Shown here: positions 40,558 to 53,097 of the stretch, one piece after another
How the letters are laid out: each line of letters begins with the position of its first letter
Position numbering within the stretch: the stretch's first letter is position 1
From: Torymus aiolomorphi
Lineage: Eukaryota; Arthropoda; Insecta; Hymenoptera; Torymidae
DNA: 64,000 nucleotides
NCBI GenBank assembly: GCA_036365515.1
Contig: CM070875.1
Location: 96,758,128 to 96,822,127 of the forward strand
Direction of reading: 5' to 3'
Notes under the pieces: generated by a model
What the model was told of the DNA's origin: nothing
Databases searched by the model: none
Seen by the model: only the letters and a program-made list of their open reading frames with translations
Program-made: the position numbers and the translations under genes

Positions 40558-42750
40558 TTAATTTAAAAGGCGCAGTAACGGAAAATACAAACTGTTTAGT
40601 GATTTTACATCTTCTTTCTTATTGATATTGTTTTTATTGCATTTAATATGGATCATTTCAGATAGAGTGAGTTTTTTGTAGTTTGTTTCGTAATCTAGAA
40701 TTTTACAATTTTTCCAGTCGAAGTCATGTGAGAATTTGTTCATATGTTGTTTTACTACTGCTTCTGGGTTATTAGTTTTTTGATGTTCTTTAATTCTCGT
40801 TTTTAGAGTACGTTTCGTTTCCCCTGTATATGAAGCTGGGCATGACTTACAGAAGAACTTGTATACTAGGTTAGTCCGATCCCATTTATCGGTATGGTGT
40901 TTACCTAGTTTGATAACTGAGTTGAAACTTTTTTTAACTATGGGTAGAGTACAAAATTTGAAGGGTTTTAAAATTGCTGCTATTTTTTCGTATTGGTCAT
41001 TAAACGGTAAAGAGATGTAAGAGATAGATCTATTGTGTAATGGTGTACTTTTTTGGGGTTGTTTATGTTTAATTGTGTGCATCCTAATACGTGTATGACG
41101 GTTGATAAATTTGTTAGGGTAATTATTGTCTCTTAGGATTTGATAGACCATTTTTAGATTTTTGTTATGAAATTGTTTGTGTGAAAGAGAAATAGCCCTA
41201 TCGACGAGGTTATAGACTATGTTTATTTTTTGTTGAGTGGGATGGTTGGAGAGATAATTAATCAATCTACCGGAAGAGGTGGGTTTGTTAAACCAATCTG
41301 TAATAATAGAATTATTGTGACGAATTAAGGAAATATCTAGAAAGTTGATTTTTTTGTCTTGTTCAAGTTCATACGTAAATTGTAAACGTTTATTGTATGA
41401 ATTAAAAATATTTATAACTAGATCGATATGTTTTTTCTCAATACACATAAGGGTATCATCTACGTAACGGAAGTAAAAGAGAGGTTTGACGTTATAGTTA
41501 TCTTCTAAGTTTTTTAGACAATTTGTTTCTAAGTCATCTAACACCATATGTGCGAACAAGGGTGAAATGGGAGAACCCATAGGTGTACCTTCAATTTGTC
41601 GATAAAACTTATTATTGAACGAGAAAAAAGTATTAGAAAACAAAAATTTTGTGCAAGTAACGATATCGTGAAAAGGAATTTTACATTTGTTATGTACATA
41701 TTCAAATCTTCTGTCTAGGCTATTTAATACTAACTGTAGTGGTATGTTAGTAAATAAAGAGATGACATCTAAAGAGTAGTATATGGTCATCTGGAATAAT
41801 AACTGATTCTAATTTTTGTTTTAAATGTAAGCTGTTATTGATGTGAGATACGGGAATTTTATAGAATGTTTAATCTCATTGTAAATTATTTTAGCTAAAA
41901 AATGGGTCAGACTGTTGATCAATGAAATTATTGGACGAAATGGTACATCTTTTTTATGTATCTTAGGTAAACCGTAGCATTTTGCTAGTGTCGTATTGGT
42001 ACAGGAAAGTGCGTTATTATGAAATTTTGTGTGTAGATAGTTATTGTCATTTAGATTTTTTAGGATCGTAGAGGTATCTGTTTGTAATTTTTTTAAAGGA
42101 TTCTTTTTGAAATGTTCATACGTAGTTTTATCAGATAGTAGGTTTTCCATTTTTATATAATATTCAGTCTTAAGTAAACAGACCGCCACATTGCCTTTAT
42201 CAGAAGTAGTGAACCATATGTCAGGATTACTTTTTATGAAATCTTTAGTTTTTCTTAACTTAATTTTCATATTTCTATCTTGCGAGTTTACGTGTTTTTG
42301 TTTATTGAGGCCCATTTTTAAATTAGATACAATTTTTTCCCTAATTTCTAATTTTTTCCTAATAGGTAATTCAGAGTTGTCTAAGCTAGACTCAATATTT
42401 TTGAGGGTGTCAATAATGTCTTTTTTATCTATCTCTTCATTAATACTAAATTTTGGTCCTAAAGATACTATTTCTACTACATCAGTCGGTATATGTACAT
42501 TCGTAATATTTTTGAAAAAACGTTTGGAAGATGTAGACGATGTAGTTGGCTCTGAGATTTGCAATAATCTGTTGTATAAGAATTTAAATTTTTTCTTTAA
42601 CTTCGTGTTATGTTTGGCTAAAATGATATTAACTTTTTTGTCTGTATATCTAAAGAACTTATTTATGATTGCACTGTCAATATTACGTCGCATGATCAAA
42701 TTTTTTAGTGCTGACAATGATTTGTTCAAGAAATTGATGCGAAAGTTAAT
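40558..42750 (-). pseudogene. Penelope-like element 2 reverse transcriptase and GIY-YIG endonuclease
   Basis: The N-terminal frame (42729-41821) includes VEIVSLGPKFSINEEIDK and WFTTSDKGNVAVCLLK. The second frame (41790-40558) has the RT boxes SLDVISLFTNIP, EGTPMGSPISP and FRYVDDTLMC, then the endonuclease NLVYKFFCKSCPASYTGETK. Two small frameshifts separate the pieces near 41750-41860. Catalytic YVDD and the YTGET of the endonuclease are intact, so it is much better preserved than PLE1. The frame is open to the very 5' junction (about 42755), so the protein is N-terminally truncated. Confidence 0.9.
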
Positions 42751-42756
42751 GTCACG

Positions 42757-43568
42757 AATTTCAATGAATAATTAGTTTTCTTTTTTCCCATATCTGTATT
42801 CACTAGTGGTTTTTTTATATCTATAAATAGCGGATAGTGATCAGTAATTAGTGTCATTAATTTGAAAGTTTTTGTATTAATTGAGCTAGTTTTTATAAAA
42901 ATATTGTCTATGCATGTCCCACTATCAGTAGTTACATTATATGGTCTAGTCGTATCAGTAAAACCAGGGTAATAGCCATTTTCAAGAAAATTGTATAGAA
43001 AATTCTGACTAATATTGTTTTGTACCATTATATTTATATTAAAATCAGCTATTATCAAATGGTTTTTTACGTTTCTCTTAAGTTGCAAATATTGATTTAC
43101 TTTTAAAATAAACTCTGTGTTATGCAAATCATGTGATCTGTACATAGATGAGATTTTCAAATGACTATTGTTTTGAAGGTTTATAATTGTATTTAGTATT
43201 TTTAGCCTACCCAATTCTATCACATTAGTTATCTGGGTTACATCGTTTTTTACATATACAACCACACCATCTGATTTGTTTATGTGACTATGGTTATAAT
43301 AAATATTGTATCCATTTAGTTTATAATATTGATAGTGTTCTAAATTACCGGTTTCAGCACATACTATCACATAAGGTTTGATTTTGAGCTTTTTATTCAT
43401 GATTTGCAATTTCTCAAAATTAGTTTTTAAACCTCTTATATTCAAATATAAAATCAAATTATCTGTTGCTTTTCTATCTTGATTAAAAGACTTTAAATCG
43501 TTATATGCGATTTCCTGCTGATATAATTGCTTATGTATGTCTTCTAATACTTCATGATTCTGCGCCAT
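42757..43568 (-). pseudogene. LINE APE-type endonuclease (5' part of ORF2)
   Basis: The frame starts MAQNHEVLEDIHKQLYQQEI and contains the apurinic-type endonuclease landmarks LYLNIRGLKTNFEKLQ, VIVCAETG, SDGVVVYVKND, LIIADFNINI, SGTCIDNIF and ITDHYPLF. The catalytic Glu in CAETG, Asn in DFNI and final Asp-His in TDHYP are visible. The first methionine overlaps the ORF1 C-terminus. Coding is cut at the PLE2 insertion near residue 270. In the family this enzyme nicks the target for reverse transcription. Confidence 0.88.
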
Positions 43569-43569
43569 C

Positions 43570-43784
43570 TATTACATTTGGTGTTGTTGGAATTGCGTTT
43601 GGGCTGGTTCCGATGCTCGAGATACTTTCTGTAGATTGTTGAGATGACCTCTGTCGTAGATTTAGCGTAAGCGATATTGGTGGTTTCCTTGCCGGTACTG
43701 CGGGTCTGGTGAGTGTGTTAGCTGCATCTGCCCTCTATTGTGTATTTAGCTGGGACGCTCTTGCTGGTTTCCATGTCGGTAATT
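43570..43784 (-). pseudogene. LINE ORF1, C-terminal part beyond Polinton 2
   Basis: The ORF1 frame resumes after the CAGGTT target duplication with residues such as LPTWKPARASQLNTQ, meets a TAG, and continues rich in Ser, Pro and Thr to a stop overlapping the ORF2 ATG (43568). Overlap of ORF1 end and ORF2 start is usual for this LINE group. Confidence 0.6.
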
Positions 43785-43790
43785 CAGGTT

Positions 43791-44103
<313 letters not shown>

Positions 44104-44393
44104 CCTGAAAACACCACTAAAAAAACTTTATTTTTATAAATAAATACGGATATTTTTATTAACACTTTTTAGCATAAAAAATATATTTATATTTTTATTA
44201 ATAATAATAATCGGTAGTTTTAACATAAAAAATATATTTATATTTTTTATTAATAATAATAATCGCTGCAATCTCCATGGCACGTTCGAACAGTCTCGGT
44301 CGAGGATGTGTGACTCCTGCTGAAACAAAAAAAATAACAAAAATATACAAATATGCATTTATAAGTGGGGTGTTGTCTCGTATGCGCCGACGA

Positions 44394-44594
44394 GCGTCAT
44401 AGAGCCTGCGTCCGACACGGCCGGCTGCAGCAGGCAGACTGGCTGCAACTGCAGCGAGACACGAGTTAGACTACGCCTCCCAACTCCTCGGATACTAGTG
44501 GAGGGAGCGTCCAAGCCGAGTAAGTCACTCTGACTGCACTTGCGGGCAGTCTGCCTGCTGCAGCGGGCTGTGTCAGACGCAGACTCTATGACGC
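44394..44594. repeat. About 200-bp inverted repeat near the Polinton 2 left end
   Basis: Arms 44394-44441 ('gcgtcatagagcctgcgtc' ...) and 44547-44594 are nearly complementary over 48 bp. The spacer is GC-rich, unlike the surrounding AT-rich DNA. It could be a small MITE or a structural element. No clear target duplication. Confidence 0.65.
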
Positions 44595-44991
44595 CAGATG
44601 CGGTACATGAATTAGCGCTCTCATGAGAGCGCCCGCATGAGTGTGCTATTAATGTATTATGCCTTATCTTTTTAATTTTCAACAAATAAATAGACTTATT
44701 AATAATCATTAAAATTATTAAAAATTTATTTATAAAAAATAAGTTATTAAAAATTTTATTTTTTTAAATTAAAATAAAACCGAAGTCTTATACTTTTAGT
44801 AATAGATTATTAATATTTTTCATTAAATTTCATTAATTTTTAATAATTTTAATAATTATTAATAAGTCTATTTATTAATACTTTAAAAATAAAATAAAAT
44901 AAAATATATAAAAAATTTAAAAAATGGTTGAATACATGCGTTAAAGATTAACAAATGTTTACTTTTTTAATCAATGTGGTTTCTCCTCATT

Positions 44992-45807
44992 TTATTGGTG
45001 AAATAATCCTCTCCCGTCCTGACAATGTAGAGACTCCTCGTTGCAATCAGGACACAACCAATCACCACACATTGCACACCGGATCCAGCACCGTGTTCTT
45101 TGAAGACAAAATGGCTTACTGCACCCAAAACACATATCACGCCGTCGACGCGGTACATCGTTTATTCGATGTCGATTCCGCCGAACGCGCCGTTGCATTC
45201 GTGCGAGGCGTGCGCGTATTTTTTTTTCCTCCTTCTGCATTTGTAATTTTAAAAGTCTCTTCGCGGAATCAAAATACGATTTCCGTACTTTTAAGAGCTG
45301 ACGTATAGCCACCTCACATTTAACAGCCTCTTCTATATTGTTATGGTCGCCGTCGTCGTCGTCGTCGTTATCTATATCCATTGCAGGATCGTAGTCAATA
45401 TCGCGCACATCAACGTCCCGAACATTTTCGATGGTCTCAGCATCAGAGTCCACATCGATCGGTTGTTGTACTTCTTCTTCGTCTTCATCATCGTCTTCAT
45501 CGGACTCTGATACCACTTCAACAGGCATACGATCGAGATCAATATTGTCTATGTTGATTCCCGCATCAGAATCCGTATAGTATCCTTCATCTTCTTCATT
45601 GCCGTCGTCGTCGTCGTCGTCCTCGTCCCACAGTAGATCGGCGAGAGCAGCATCCTCACGCACTTGTGCTGCACGTTCCTCCTTTAAATCGAGCACATCA
45701 TCGAGCACCTGATTGAACAATAAATCAGGCATCGGCTCGCCATGGATGTCAACGTCCATAATATCTAAATTCATTATGTCGAGATTCACGTCGTTCAGAA
45801 TCTCCAT
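44992..45807 (-). CDS. Acidic protein with C-terminal cysteine-rich domain (unknown)
   Basis: An intact protein of about 271 aa; I take the ATG MEILNDVNLDIMN at 45807 over an upstream GTG. Residues 60-155 are dominated by Asp and Glu (WDEDDDDDDGNEEDEG). A helical basic segment follows (LLKLQMQKEEKKIRARLARM), then CFGCSKPFCLQRTRCWIRCA and MCGDWLCPDCNEE, eight Cys that could bind two zinc ions. It is the only long minus-strand gene in the left arm of Polinton 2. It resembles no Polinton core protein I know. A transcription or chromatin role is a guess from composition. Confidence 0.6.
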   Translation of the reverse strand: MEILNDVNLDIMNLDIMDVDIHGEPMPDLLFNQVLDDVLDLKEERAAQVREDAALADLLWDEDDDDDDGNEEDEGYYTDSDAGINIDNIDLDRMPVEVVSESDEDDDEDEEEVQQPIDVDSDAETIENVRDVDVRDIDYDPAMDIDNDDDDDGDHNNIEEAVKCEVAIRQLLKVRKSYFDSAKRLLKLQMQKEEKKIRARLARMQRRVRRNRHRINDVPRRRRDMCFGCSKPFCLQRTRCWIRCAMCGDWLCPDCNEESLHCQDGRGLFHQ

Positions 45808-45829
45808 TTTCACAAAATCTATATATTTC

Positions 45830-47170
45830 GATTAACACAAAAAACTAAGTTCACTTTAGCACAAAAAAGAAAAGAGTTGTCAAAAACTAAGTTGAAAAAA
45901 AAAAAAATAGAACAGTAGAGAGACAATGTGGCTAGTTCGGCACTTGGATCTAGACTGGTTGCTGCAGAGACTTCCCTCCCATAATTTTTGTGCTATCATT
46001 CAAAACTGCAGGGCTAAGACAGTCGCGAATGTGAAAATCTCTGCACACTCGTTCCCACAAACGTGTGCAGAAAATATTTTTTTCAACTGTTCCCACAAGC
46101 GTTTGTAGAAAAATGATCTTGACCACCGCTCACGTCTGGACCAGATTAGTAAAAAATATAATCTTTTTCCTTCTAAAAAAGGTTTTATTTCTGCAGAGGA
46201 TATTTCATTACATACATAAATGTTAGAAAAAATCTTATTCCATCTGTTCCCACAAACGCTTGCAGAAACAATGATATCAACATCCGCTTATGTCTGGAAC
46301 ACATTAGTGCAATAATATAATCTTTATCCTTCTAAAAAAGATTTTATTCCTGCTGAGGATATTTTATTAGATTATTATTTAAATAATTACATATTATTAT
46401 TTACATAGAGAAAAAAACGGTTGAAAATCTGGGGTTACACTAAAAAATACGCATTTTCTGCATAGAATCCGAGTGTACATTGTACACTATTGAAGAAAAG
46501 TGTGAAAATATCGATTTTTGCCGATATCTCGAAAACTAAGCATCGGAGCGAAAAACGGACAAAATTTTGGGGTTATTCTAAAAGGGGATGTACTTTGGCC
46601 GTAGAAACGAATGACACATAGTACATTATCGAAAAGGGTGGGGGGAGGTATCGATTTTTACCAATACCAATACCCTGCAAACTGAGCATCGTAGAGGAAA
46701 ACGGTTGAAAATCCGGGATTATACTAAAAAAATACGCATTTTCTGCATAGAATCCGAGTGTACATTGTACATTATTGAAAAAAGTTCGAAAACGTCGATT
46801 TTTGCCAATATCTCGAAAACTATGCATCGGAGCGAAAAATGGACAACATTTTGGGGTTATTCTAAAAGGGGATCTACTTTCGACATCGAATTACATGATG
46901 AACTTGGATTTCAGAAAAACTTATATTTCGTACAAAATTAAATAATTAACTTCTATTATAAATTTGCAGAATTTCAATGCGAGCACATAACTTTTTTGTC
47001 TCGTAATACAGTTTTAAAGATAACATGGTATTAGATTTTTACAGTTAAACTTATTAAATTTCCTTTAGACCTGGTCTCGCAAAGATTTCGAAGAATTTAA
47101 ATGTTGTTAAACTTTTAGTAACATTATGTTAACGAAAGTAGTTGTAAAATCTCCCCACTTGAGCGTACTT
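45830..47170. repeat. Non-coding region with two families of tandem duplication
   Basis: A block of about 125 bp is present at 46088-46210 and 46248-46372 ('gttcccacaa.cg.ttg.agaaa', 'ccttctaaaaaaggttttatt'). A second block of about 298 bp repeats at 46402-46700 and 46700-46880, with sub-units sharing 'gcatcggagcgaaaaa.ggacaa' and 'ttttggggttattctaaaagggg'. No gene is supported. Confidence 0.7.
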
Positions 47171-47178
47171 TTCAGGGT

Positions 47179-47215
47179 ATATAAACAGCGTTTAGCGCTA
47201 TACACCCCACAGTTC
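47179..47215 (+). promoter_or_regulatory. Promoter of the Polinton 2 PolB transcript
   Basis: TATATAAA at 47179-47186, with a CAGTTCG initiator-like site about 30 nt on (47210). Confidence 0.5.
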
Positions 47216-47257
47216 GCTACAACTTGGTAGAAGGAGCTATAAGAGACTGAGTAAAAA

Positions 47258-50200
47258 ATGGCATCACGCAAAGAATTATTAAAGCTTATAACATCAGTTT
47301 ATTATATAGCTGTTTCACGACACAGAAATATTAAAATATTTTGCAATGATCAATGGATCAAAAAATTAAAAACACTTTCTGAAGAAGTCTTATTTAAAAA
47401 ATTGCGATTTATCATAGACCTCTGTCCAATGCGTACAGTATTATACATTTACAAACGAGGTATTTTCAATAGGTTTAATAAAAAATCTATCGATATATTG
47501 GCGAGATATTTAATTTCTCGCAATTTACACGAGACACCATTTGCTGTGGATATTATGAGGCAGCATAATGTATATAAAGGTATGTCATTAAATTTTTAAA
47601 AATGGTTAGTTCTTATATTTTCGATAGTAATCAATTTTTTAATTTTTAGAATTAGATCAATTTTTTAATAATACCGATGATGCTGTGTTTGAGAACATTA
47701 CATATGGTGAGAAAATTTTCGATTTGTTCCTTATGAAATAATAAAAACGATTGTAAACACTTAATAACATTCAGATTTAAATTTTTATTGTATTGAATAT
47801 ACGGATGAACCATCAATCGATATAGACATGGAACCTGTTGCAGGCACCTCACAAGGTATTCATTTTAACTTTAAAAAGGAATCTTATCAAAAATATCACC
47901 ATGTTAGTAATATGATTTTTATTACTAGTAAACACAACTGACCAACTGCTACGTGACCTTCAATCGAGCAGCAGCAGCAGTAGCGATAGCAGGGCAAGTA
48001 GTCGCTGCAGCAGCTGTAGCACTCGGAGCAGTAGTAGTACCCACAGTAGTGTCAGCCGCACCAGTAGTAGTAGTACCCGTAGCAGTGTCAGCCAGACTAG
48101 TGATCGTGCCCGATCACTATCAAACACAGACACTGATTCAGAAAATGATGACGAGGATGTAAACAGTGAGTACATTATAAAAATATCTTTTATACAACTT
48201 AATTCCTGTAATACTATTGAAATAAAGACGAGTATTTGCAGCGAGGAAAAGGACGTGAACAAACAGAAGATACTGACAGTGCAGAAGAAGATATAGAAAC
48301 TACAGAGGAAGATACAGAAAATAAAGGCGAAAATGTAGAAGAAGAAGATGAGCCACACATCATAATAACTGATGAAAGTACGAAATATTATCGGCGTTTT
48401 GGTCTCCACGGACGATCATTACATGTTGCAATCAGGCCACCACCTTCTGACGCAAATATATATCAATGGCTCGAGAGAGCCATGTATGAATTGCATGAAA
48501 ATTTATGTAGCAGAGCAAGTCCTGAAGATTTTATAGGTGTTACTATGGAATCTGAGAGACTTGTTCATGGACCTGCATGGATATCATTCAGACGTGTAAG
48601 TGACTTTACACCTAACGACTTATGGCATAAACTTGCGAGTATCACACAAAGCTCCGATAATTTCGAAATCGATGATTCTCTGTTAGTATCTTGTAGTATA
48701 GTATCTGTCCCAGTAGGGCACGGACGTGTACCTTTAACACATGAAACCGTTTTTAAAAAATCCATACTAACGATTGCAAACAACGATAATTTATGTTTGC
48801 CAAGATCTCTAGCAGCTGCATGTATTTTCGCTATACGTAGCCAGATTCGCACAGGTGACCTCCAAAATGAGTGGGAAAAAATTAGGCGTTCGAAAAGACA
48901 AAATTATCAAAAAGAATGTGCTCAAAACCTTGCGCGTGCAGCATGTGTAACCATTCCTGAAACAGGTTGTGGCTTAAATGAGGTTCACAAGTTTCAAATT
49001 TATTTTGCCACAAGCGGCATTGCTATAGTGGTTTATGCGTTTCAAAGATTTAGACGTGGCGACAGACCCTTGTATGATGATACAAATTTTGTTTTAGATG
49101 TAAATAATAATACAGTGAGACACACTTTAAGAATAATGTATTACGAGGAAAAAAAACATTATCAACCTATACTAAATTTACTTGCAGCAGCAGGTAGTAG
49201 AGGGTACTGTATTCCGTGTAACAAAATTTTCTTTAAACTCGAAAATCATAATTGTTCGCAGAAATGTAGTAAATGTTTCCAAAGTCCACCTTCTGATTCG
49301 GAAAATGTTAAATTATCTTGTAGACTTTGTAATAGAGACTTTTTCGGTAATAATTGTTATAAAAATCACGAAAAATCCAAATCTTTTGACAGACGAATAT
49401 CAGTATGTCAGGCCGTAAAAGTTTGCTCAACATGCTGTAAAACTGTTAGGGTTAAAGATGGTCAACATGTATATGGGAAATCATACTGTAAGATTTGTAA
49501 CGAGATATTACCACCAAGTCATTTCTGTTACGTACAACCGGTTCAACACACTAAGCACACAAATACTTTATTTTTCTTTTATGATTTCGAAACGCAGCAA
49601 TGTGAACGAGTAGAGGGTAATGAAAAAATTAAAATGCATGTACCAAATTTGTGTGTAGTGCAGCAGGTTTGTAGCTTTTGTAATAAGGACACGAATATTT
49701 CTATGTACTGTCCACAATGTGGTATACGAGAATATGTTTTTAAAATCGATCCTGTCAAACAGTTTACTGATTTAGTGTTTGAGAAAAAGCACTCATTCAA
49801 ACAGATTATATGCTTGGCACATAACGCACAAGGTTTTGATAGTCAATTTATTTTAAAATATATGGCTGAGAGAAAAGATGTACGTGTTAAACCTTCAGTC
49901 ATACTAAACGGTACAAAAATAGTTGTAATGGAGTTTATGAATGTTAAATTTTTAGATAGTTTAAATTACTTTCACATGCCGCTTAGTGAATTACCAAAAG
50001 CTTATGGTTTAACACAGATTGAAAAAGGAACTTTCCCGCATCTATTTAATACACCTGAAAACCAAAATTATGTTGGTGAAATGCCTCCGATTGATGCTTA
50101 TTCACCTAATACTATGGATACTAAAGATCGGAAAAGTTTTATAGAGCGGTATAACGACCAGAAACAACAGAAATATATTTTCGATTTTCAAAAAGAAATT

Positions 50201-52051
50201 TTGAAATATTGTAAACAAGACGTTAAAATTTTAAGACTAGTCTCTTTAGCTTTTCGCGAGACTTTTTTAAAGTGTTCCAATGTTGATCCTTTCACCGAGG
50301 CCTCAACAATTGCATCATCATGTTTACGCGTGTATAGAAAAAAATTTCTTAAAACCGGAAACTATTGGCGTTATACCACAATCTGGCTAAGGCGAGCAAA
50401 TAAACAATCAATTAAAGCATTGCTATGGTTAAAATGGATGGAAAAGTCATTGAATACCAATATAGAACAAGCAGATCGTTGCCATGAGAAACGACTTCCA
50501 GAACGTTTCACTGTCGACGGATTTATTCCACCTGAACAGTCTAATAGCAAAGGTATCGTTTTACAATTTCATGGTTGTTACTGGCATGACTGCCCACGTT
50601 GTCATCGTATTAACAGAGGTATAAGACTAGTAACAGATAGTGAAACAATGGAAGATCGTTATGACCGAACCTGTAAAATATCACGTAAAATAAGACTGGC
50701 TAGCTATTATTTGATAGAAAAGTGGGAATGTGAGTTTGATAAGGAGTGCTCAGAGAACGAAACTATACGCAACTTTGTTAATCAAGCTAAACTTAAAATG
50801 CATGACCCGCTGAACCCTAGAAATGCGTTTTTTGGTGGAAGAACAGGTAATACTGTTAAAGTTTATGATGTTAAAGATGCTGAAAAAATTAAGTATATCG
50901 ATATTTGCTCGCTTTACCCTTACATATGTAAGCGTGGTAAATATCCTGTGGGTCATCCAAAATTATATGTTGGAGAAGATGAATGTCTGGATTTTATGGG
51001 TGATATAAATAATATCAATAAAGTTGATGGTCTCATTATGGTGATATATTACCACCACAAAATTTATATCACCCTATTCTACCTGTAAAAATGCATGGAA
51101 AATTCATTTTTCCTCTATGTCGTAAATGTGCTGAAGACGAAGTGCAAGAAGACTGTTATCATGAAAATGAAGCCGAAAGGACATTAACAGGCACGTGGGT
51201 ATCTGACGAAATAAAAACAGCTGTGAAATTCTGATATAAAATACGAAAAGTTTGAACAAGCTGAAGGAATAAAATTGGATAAAAACGAGATAAGCACCAA
51301 TCCGGGAAAACGTCCTGTGTCGAAACTTTGCCTGAATTCCTTGTGGGGTAAATTTGGCCAGAAGGAAAATATGCCAGAAATAGAAATTGTAACAGAGCCG
51401 CAAAGATTTTTGGAAATGGTACTTAGCTCAGAAATCATAGTTATATCCTATCTACCAGCAAACGACGATACTCTATATGTTTCATGGTGCTATAGGGGTG
51501 AGGTTTCAGAAATATTACCCTATATTAATGTTGTCATCGCCGGGTGCACTACAGCGGGTGCCCGACTTAAACTTAACACCTATTTACAGCCTCTAGGAGA
51601 TCGTGTTTTATACTATGATACAGATTCGATCATTTATGTAAGTCGTGGTGATCCAGACGAGTATGAACCACCTACAGGTACTCTTTTGGGTGATATGACG
51701 GATGAATTATCATGTTATGGATCCGGTAGTTATATAACATCTTTTGTGTCTGGAGGTCCAAAATTTTATGCGTACAAAATTAAAAAATCAGATGGTACGG
51801 AATCCTGTGTATGTAAAGTTAAAGGTATACGATTAAATTATTCAAACAGTGAGAAAATTAATTTCGAGTCTATACGGGATCTAGTTACAGGTGAAATACC
51901 ACCTATTCTTCTAACGTTCGACTCTATAAGACGCACTAAATTTCATGATGTTGTAACGCAAGAAGAGAGTAAAATATGTAAACCTTTTTATGGGAAGAGA
52001 CGATTCGTGGGATTAGATAAAAGCTACCCATATGGTTACAAAAATATGTAA
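47258..52051 (+). pseudogene. Protein-primed type B DNA polymerase of Polinton 2, five exons, frameshifted
   Basis: Exons 47258-47579, 47650-47706, 47775-47855, 47929-48165 and 48228 onward join through four GT-AG introns of 62-73 nt, all in phase 1, and the frame stays open through each. The fourth exon encodes a Ser/Arg-rich stretch (SSSSSSDSRASSRCSSCS). Then come an acidic region, paired CxxC motifs, Exo I FFFYDFETQ, Exo II HNAQGFDS, Exo III YCKQDVKIL, motif A DICSLYPYI, motif B LNSLWGKFGQ and motif C YYDTDSIIYV. Frameshifts near 51030 and 51235 break the palm. Near 50350-50400 a pair of opposite one-base shifts changes only about 12 residues. The first exons might belong to a separate gene, but the phases support one. 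Confidence 0.85.
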
Positions 52052-52116
52052 TAAGTAGGAAGTGTGGTTACAATTCAGTATTTTCCAGACAGCCAAAGCG
52101 TAAAGACATCTAAAAG

Positions 52117-52614
52117 ATGGAATACGTAGTAGATATGCAGGGGTTTAAACAGCCTGTAAATGAACCCGTTATCAAAGAGCTTGCCATACTACCTTAAGAT
52201 GAAAGTTCGGTGCCTGTGGTGATTTTATTTCAAGAACCATATAATTGGAGGAGACTCACAGATAAGTACAAAAGAGAAAATATATGGTTGGAACGTTGTT
52301 ACCACGGACTAAGATGGAAATCTGGCAAAGTTCCCTACACTGATGTGGGAAAAATTCTTCGAGAGGGACTACTTAATGCTGTTAGAGTTTATGTTAGAGG
52401 TGAACAGAGAAAAGAGTGGCTTAAACGCTTTAGATTTAATGTAGTTGATATACTTGAATTGGGGTACCCACACGAGGATGATGATCAGCCCAAACAGAAA
52501 ATAGTGACAGTATGCACAAATCACAATGGACGATATAAAACTGCTTGTGCTCTTCATAATGTTAAACTTATGAAAAACTTTTATTTTGATCATGTTAAAA
52601 TGGATTTAGAATAA
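52117..52614 (+). pseudogene. QGF-family protein 3, one in-frame stop
   Basis: Starts MEYVVDMQGFKQPVNEP at 52117 and meets TAA near 52196 (AILP*DESS). The same frame then continues intact to 52614 with WRRLTDKYKRENIWLERCYH, VYVRGEQRKEWLKRF and CTNHNGRYKTACALHNV, i.e. the family H and C-x2-H-x7-C residues. It is clearly closer to Polinton 1 protein 12274 than to the copy at 59736 in its own element, which suggests exchange between Polinton lineages or an old duplication. It follows PolB directly. Confidence 0.8.
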
Positions 52615-52700
52615 TTGTGTGTGTGTGTGTGTATGTGTGTGTGTGTATGTGTGTGTGTGTGTATGTGTGTGTATGTATGTGTGTGTGTGTGTTGTACTAA
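52615..52700. repeat. (TG)n/(TATG)n microsatellite
   Basis: Begins within 2 nt of the QGF stop codon and runs about 80 bp. Confidence 0.95.
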
Positions 52701-52779
52701 TTATAATGTATTTTTAAAAATAATTGAATAAATTATCTTTCAAATCCAAATAAATGTTTCTAATTTTTCTTCTTTTTGC

Positions 52780-53097
52780 ATGAACTCCTTACCCTTTATT
52801 CATCAAGCTTATTTGTGTAGTAAAGCTAATATTTTATTATTAAGCCTCATACGGGTAAACAAGCTCAACACTCGTCAAATATGCCCTGAAAACCCCCAAT
52901 TTTTACGGGAGGCTTATCTTCATGCTACTCGAGACGCACACTCATATTTATTGCTCGATTTACGCCAGGATACACCTGATAATTGTCGGTTTCGTACAGC
53001 CATATTCCCGTTTGACGAATATCAGTACGTATACGTGCCAAAGAAGGGTATGAAAACAAGTGAAATAGGAAATAATGCACCAATCAGACGTCTGTAA
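52780..53097 (+). pseudogene. Packaging ATPase, C-terminal third only
   Basis: The frame has RQICPENPQFLREAYLHATR, YLLLDLRQDTPDNCRFRTAI and YVYVPKKGM, which is the C-terminal end of the Polinton A32-type ATPase. The Walker A and B regions should lie upstream but are replaced by the microsatellite and AT-rich DNA, so the gene lost about two thirds. The N-terminal residues (MNSLPFIHQAYLCSKANILL) are only loosely like the family. Its stop overlaps the start of the next ORF as TAATG (53095-53099). Confidence 0.65.

Larger units (their letters stand above)
40237..42756 (-). mobile_element. Penelope-like element 2, inserted in the LINE
   Basis: A 5'-truncated Penelope-like element lies between duplicated target sequence: aatttaatgaataatta (40220-40236) and aatttcaatgaataatta (42757-42774). 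The LINE frame is interrupted exactly there. It carries the RT-GIY-YIG ORF and, near its 3' end, a hammerhead-like motif typical of the terminal repeats of this class. Confidence 0.85.

Noticed and set aside
42191..42775. 194-aa plus-strand hydrophobic frame
   Set aside because: Antisense shadow of the PLE2 N-terminal region.
47953..48162. Ala/Val-rich membrane-like 69-aa protein
   Set aside because: It is the wrong frame of the Ser/Arg-rich exon, whose phase and splice sites fit PolB.
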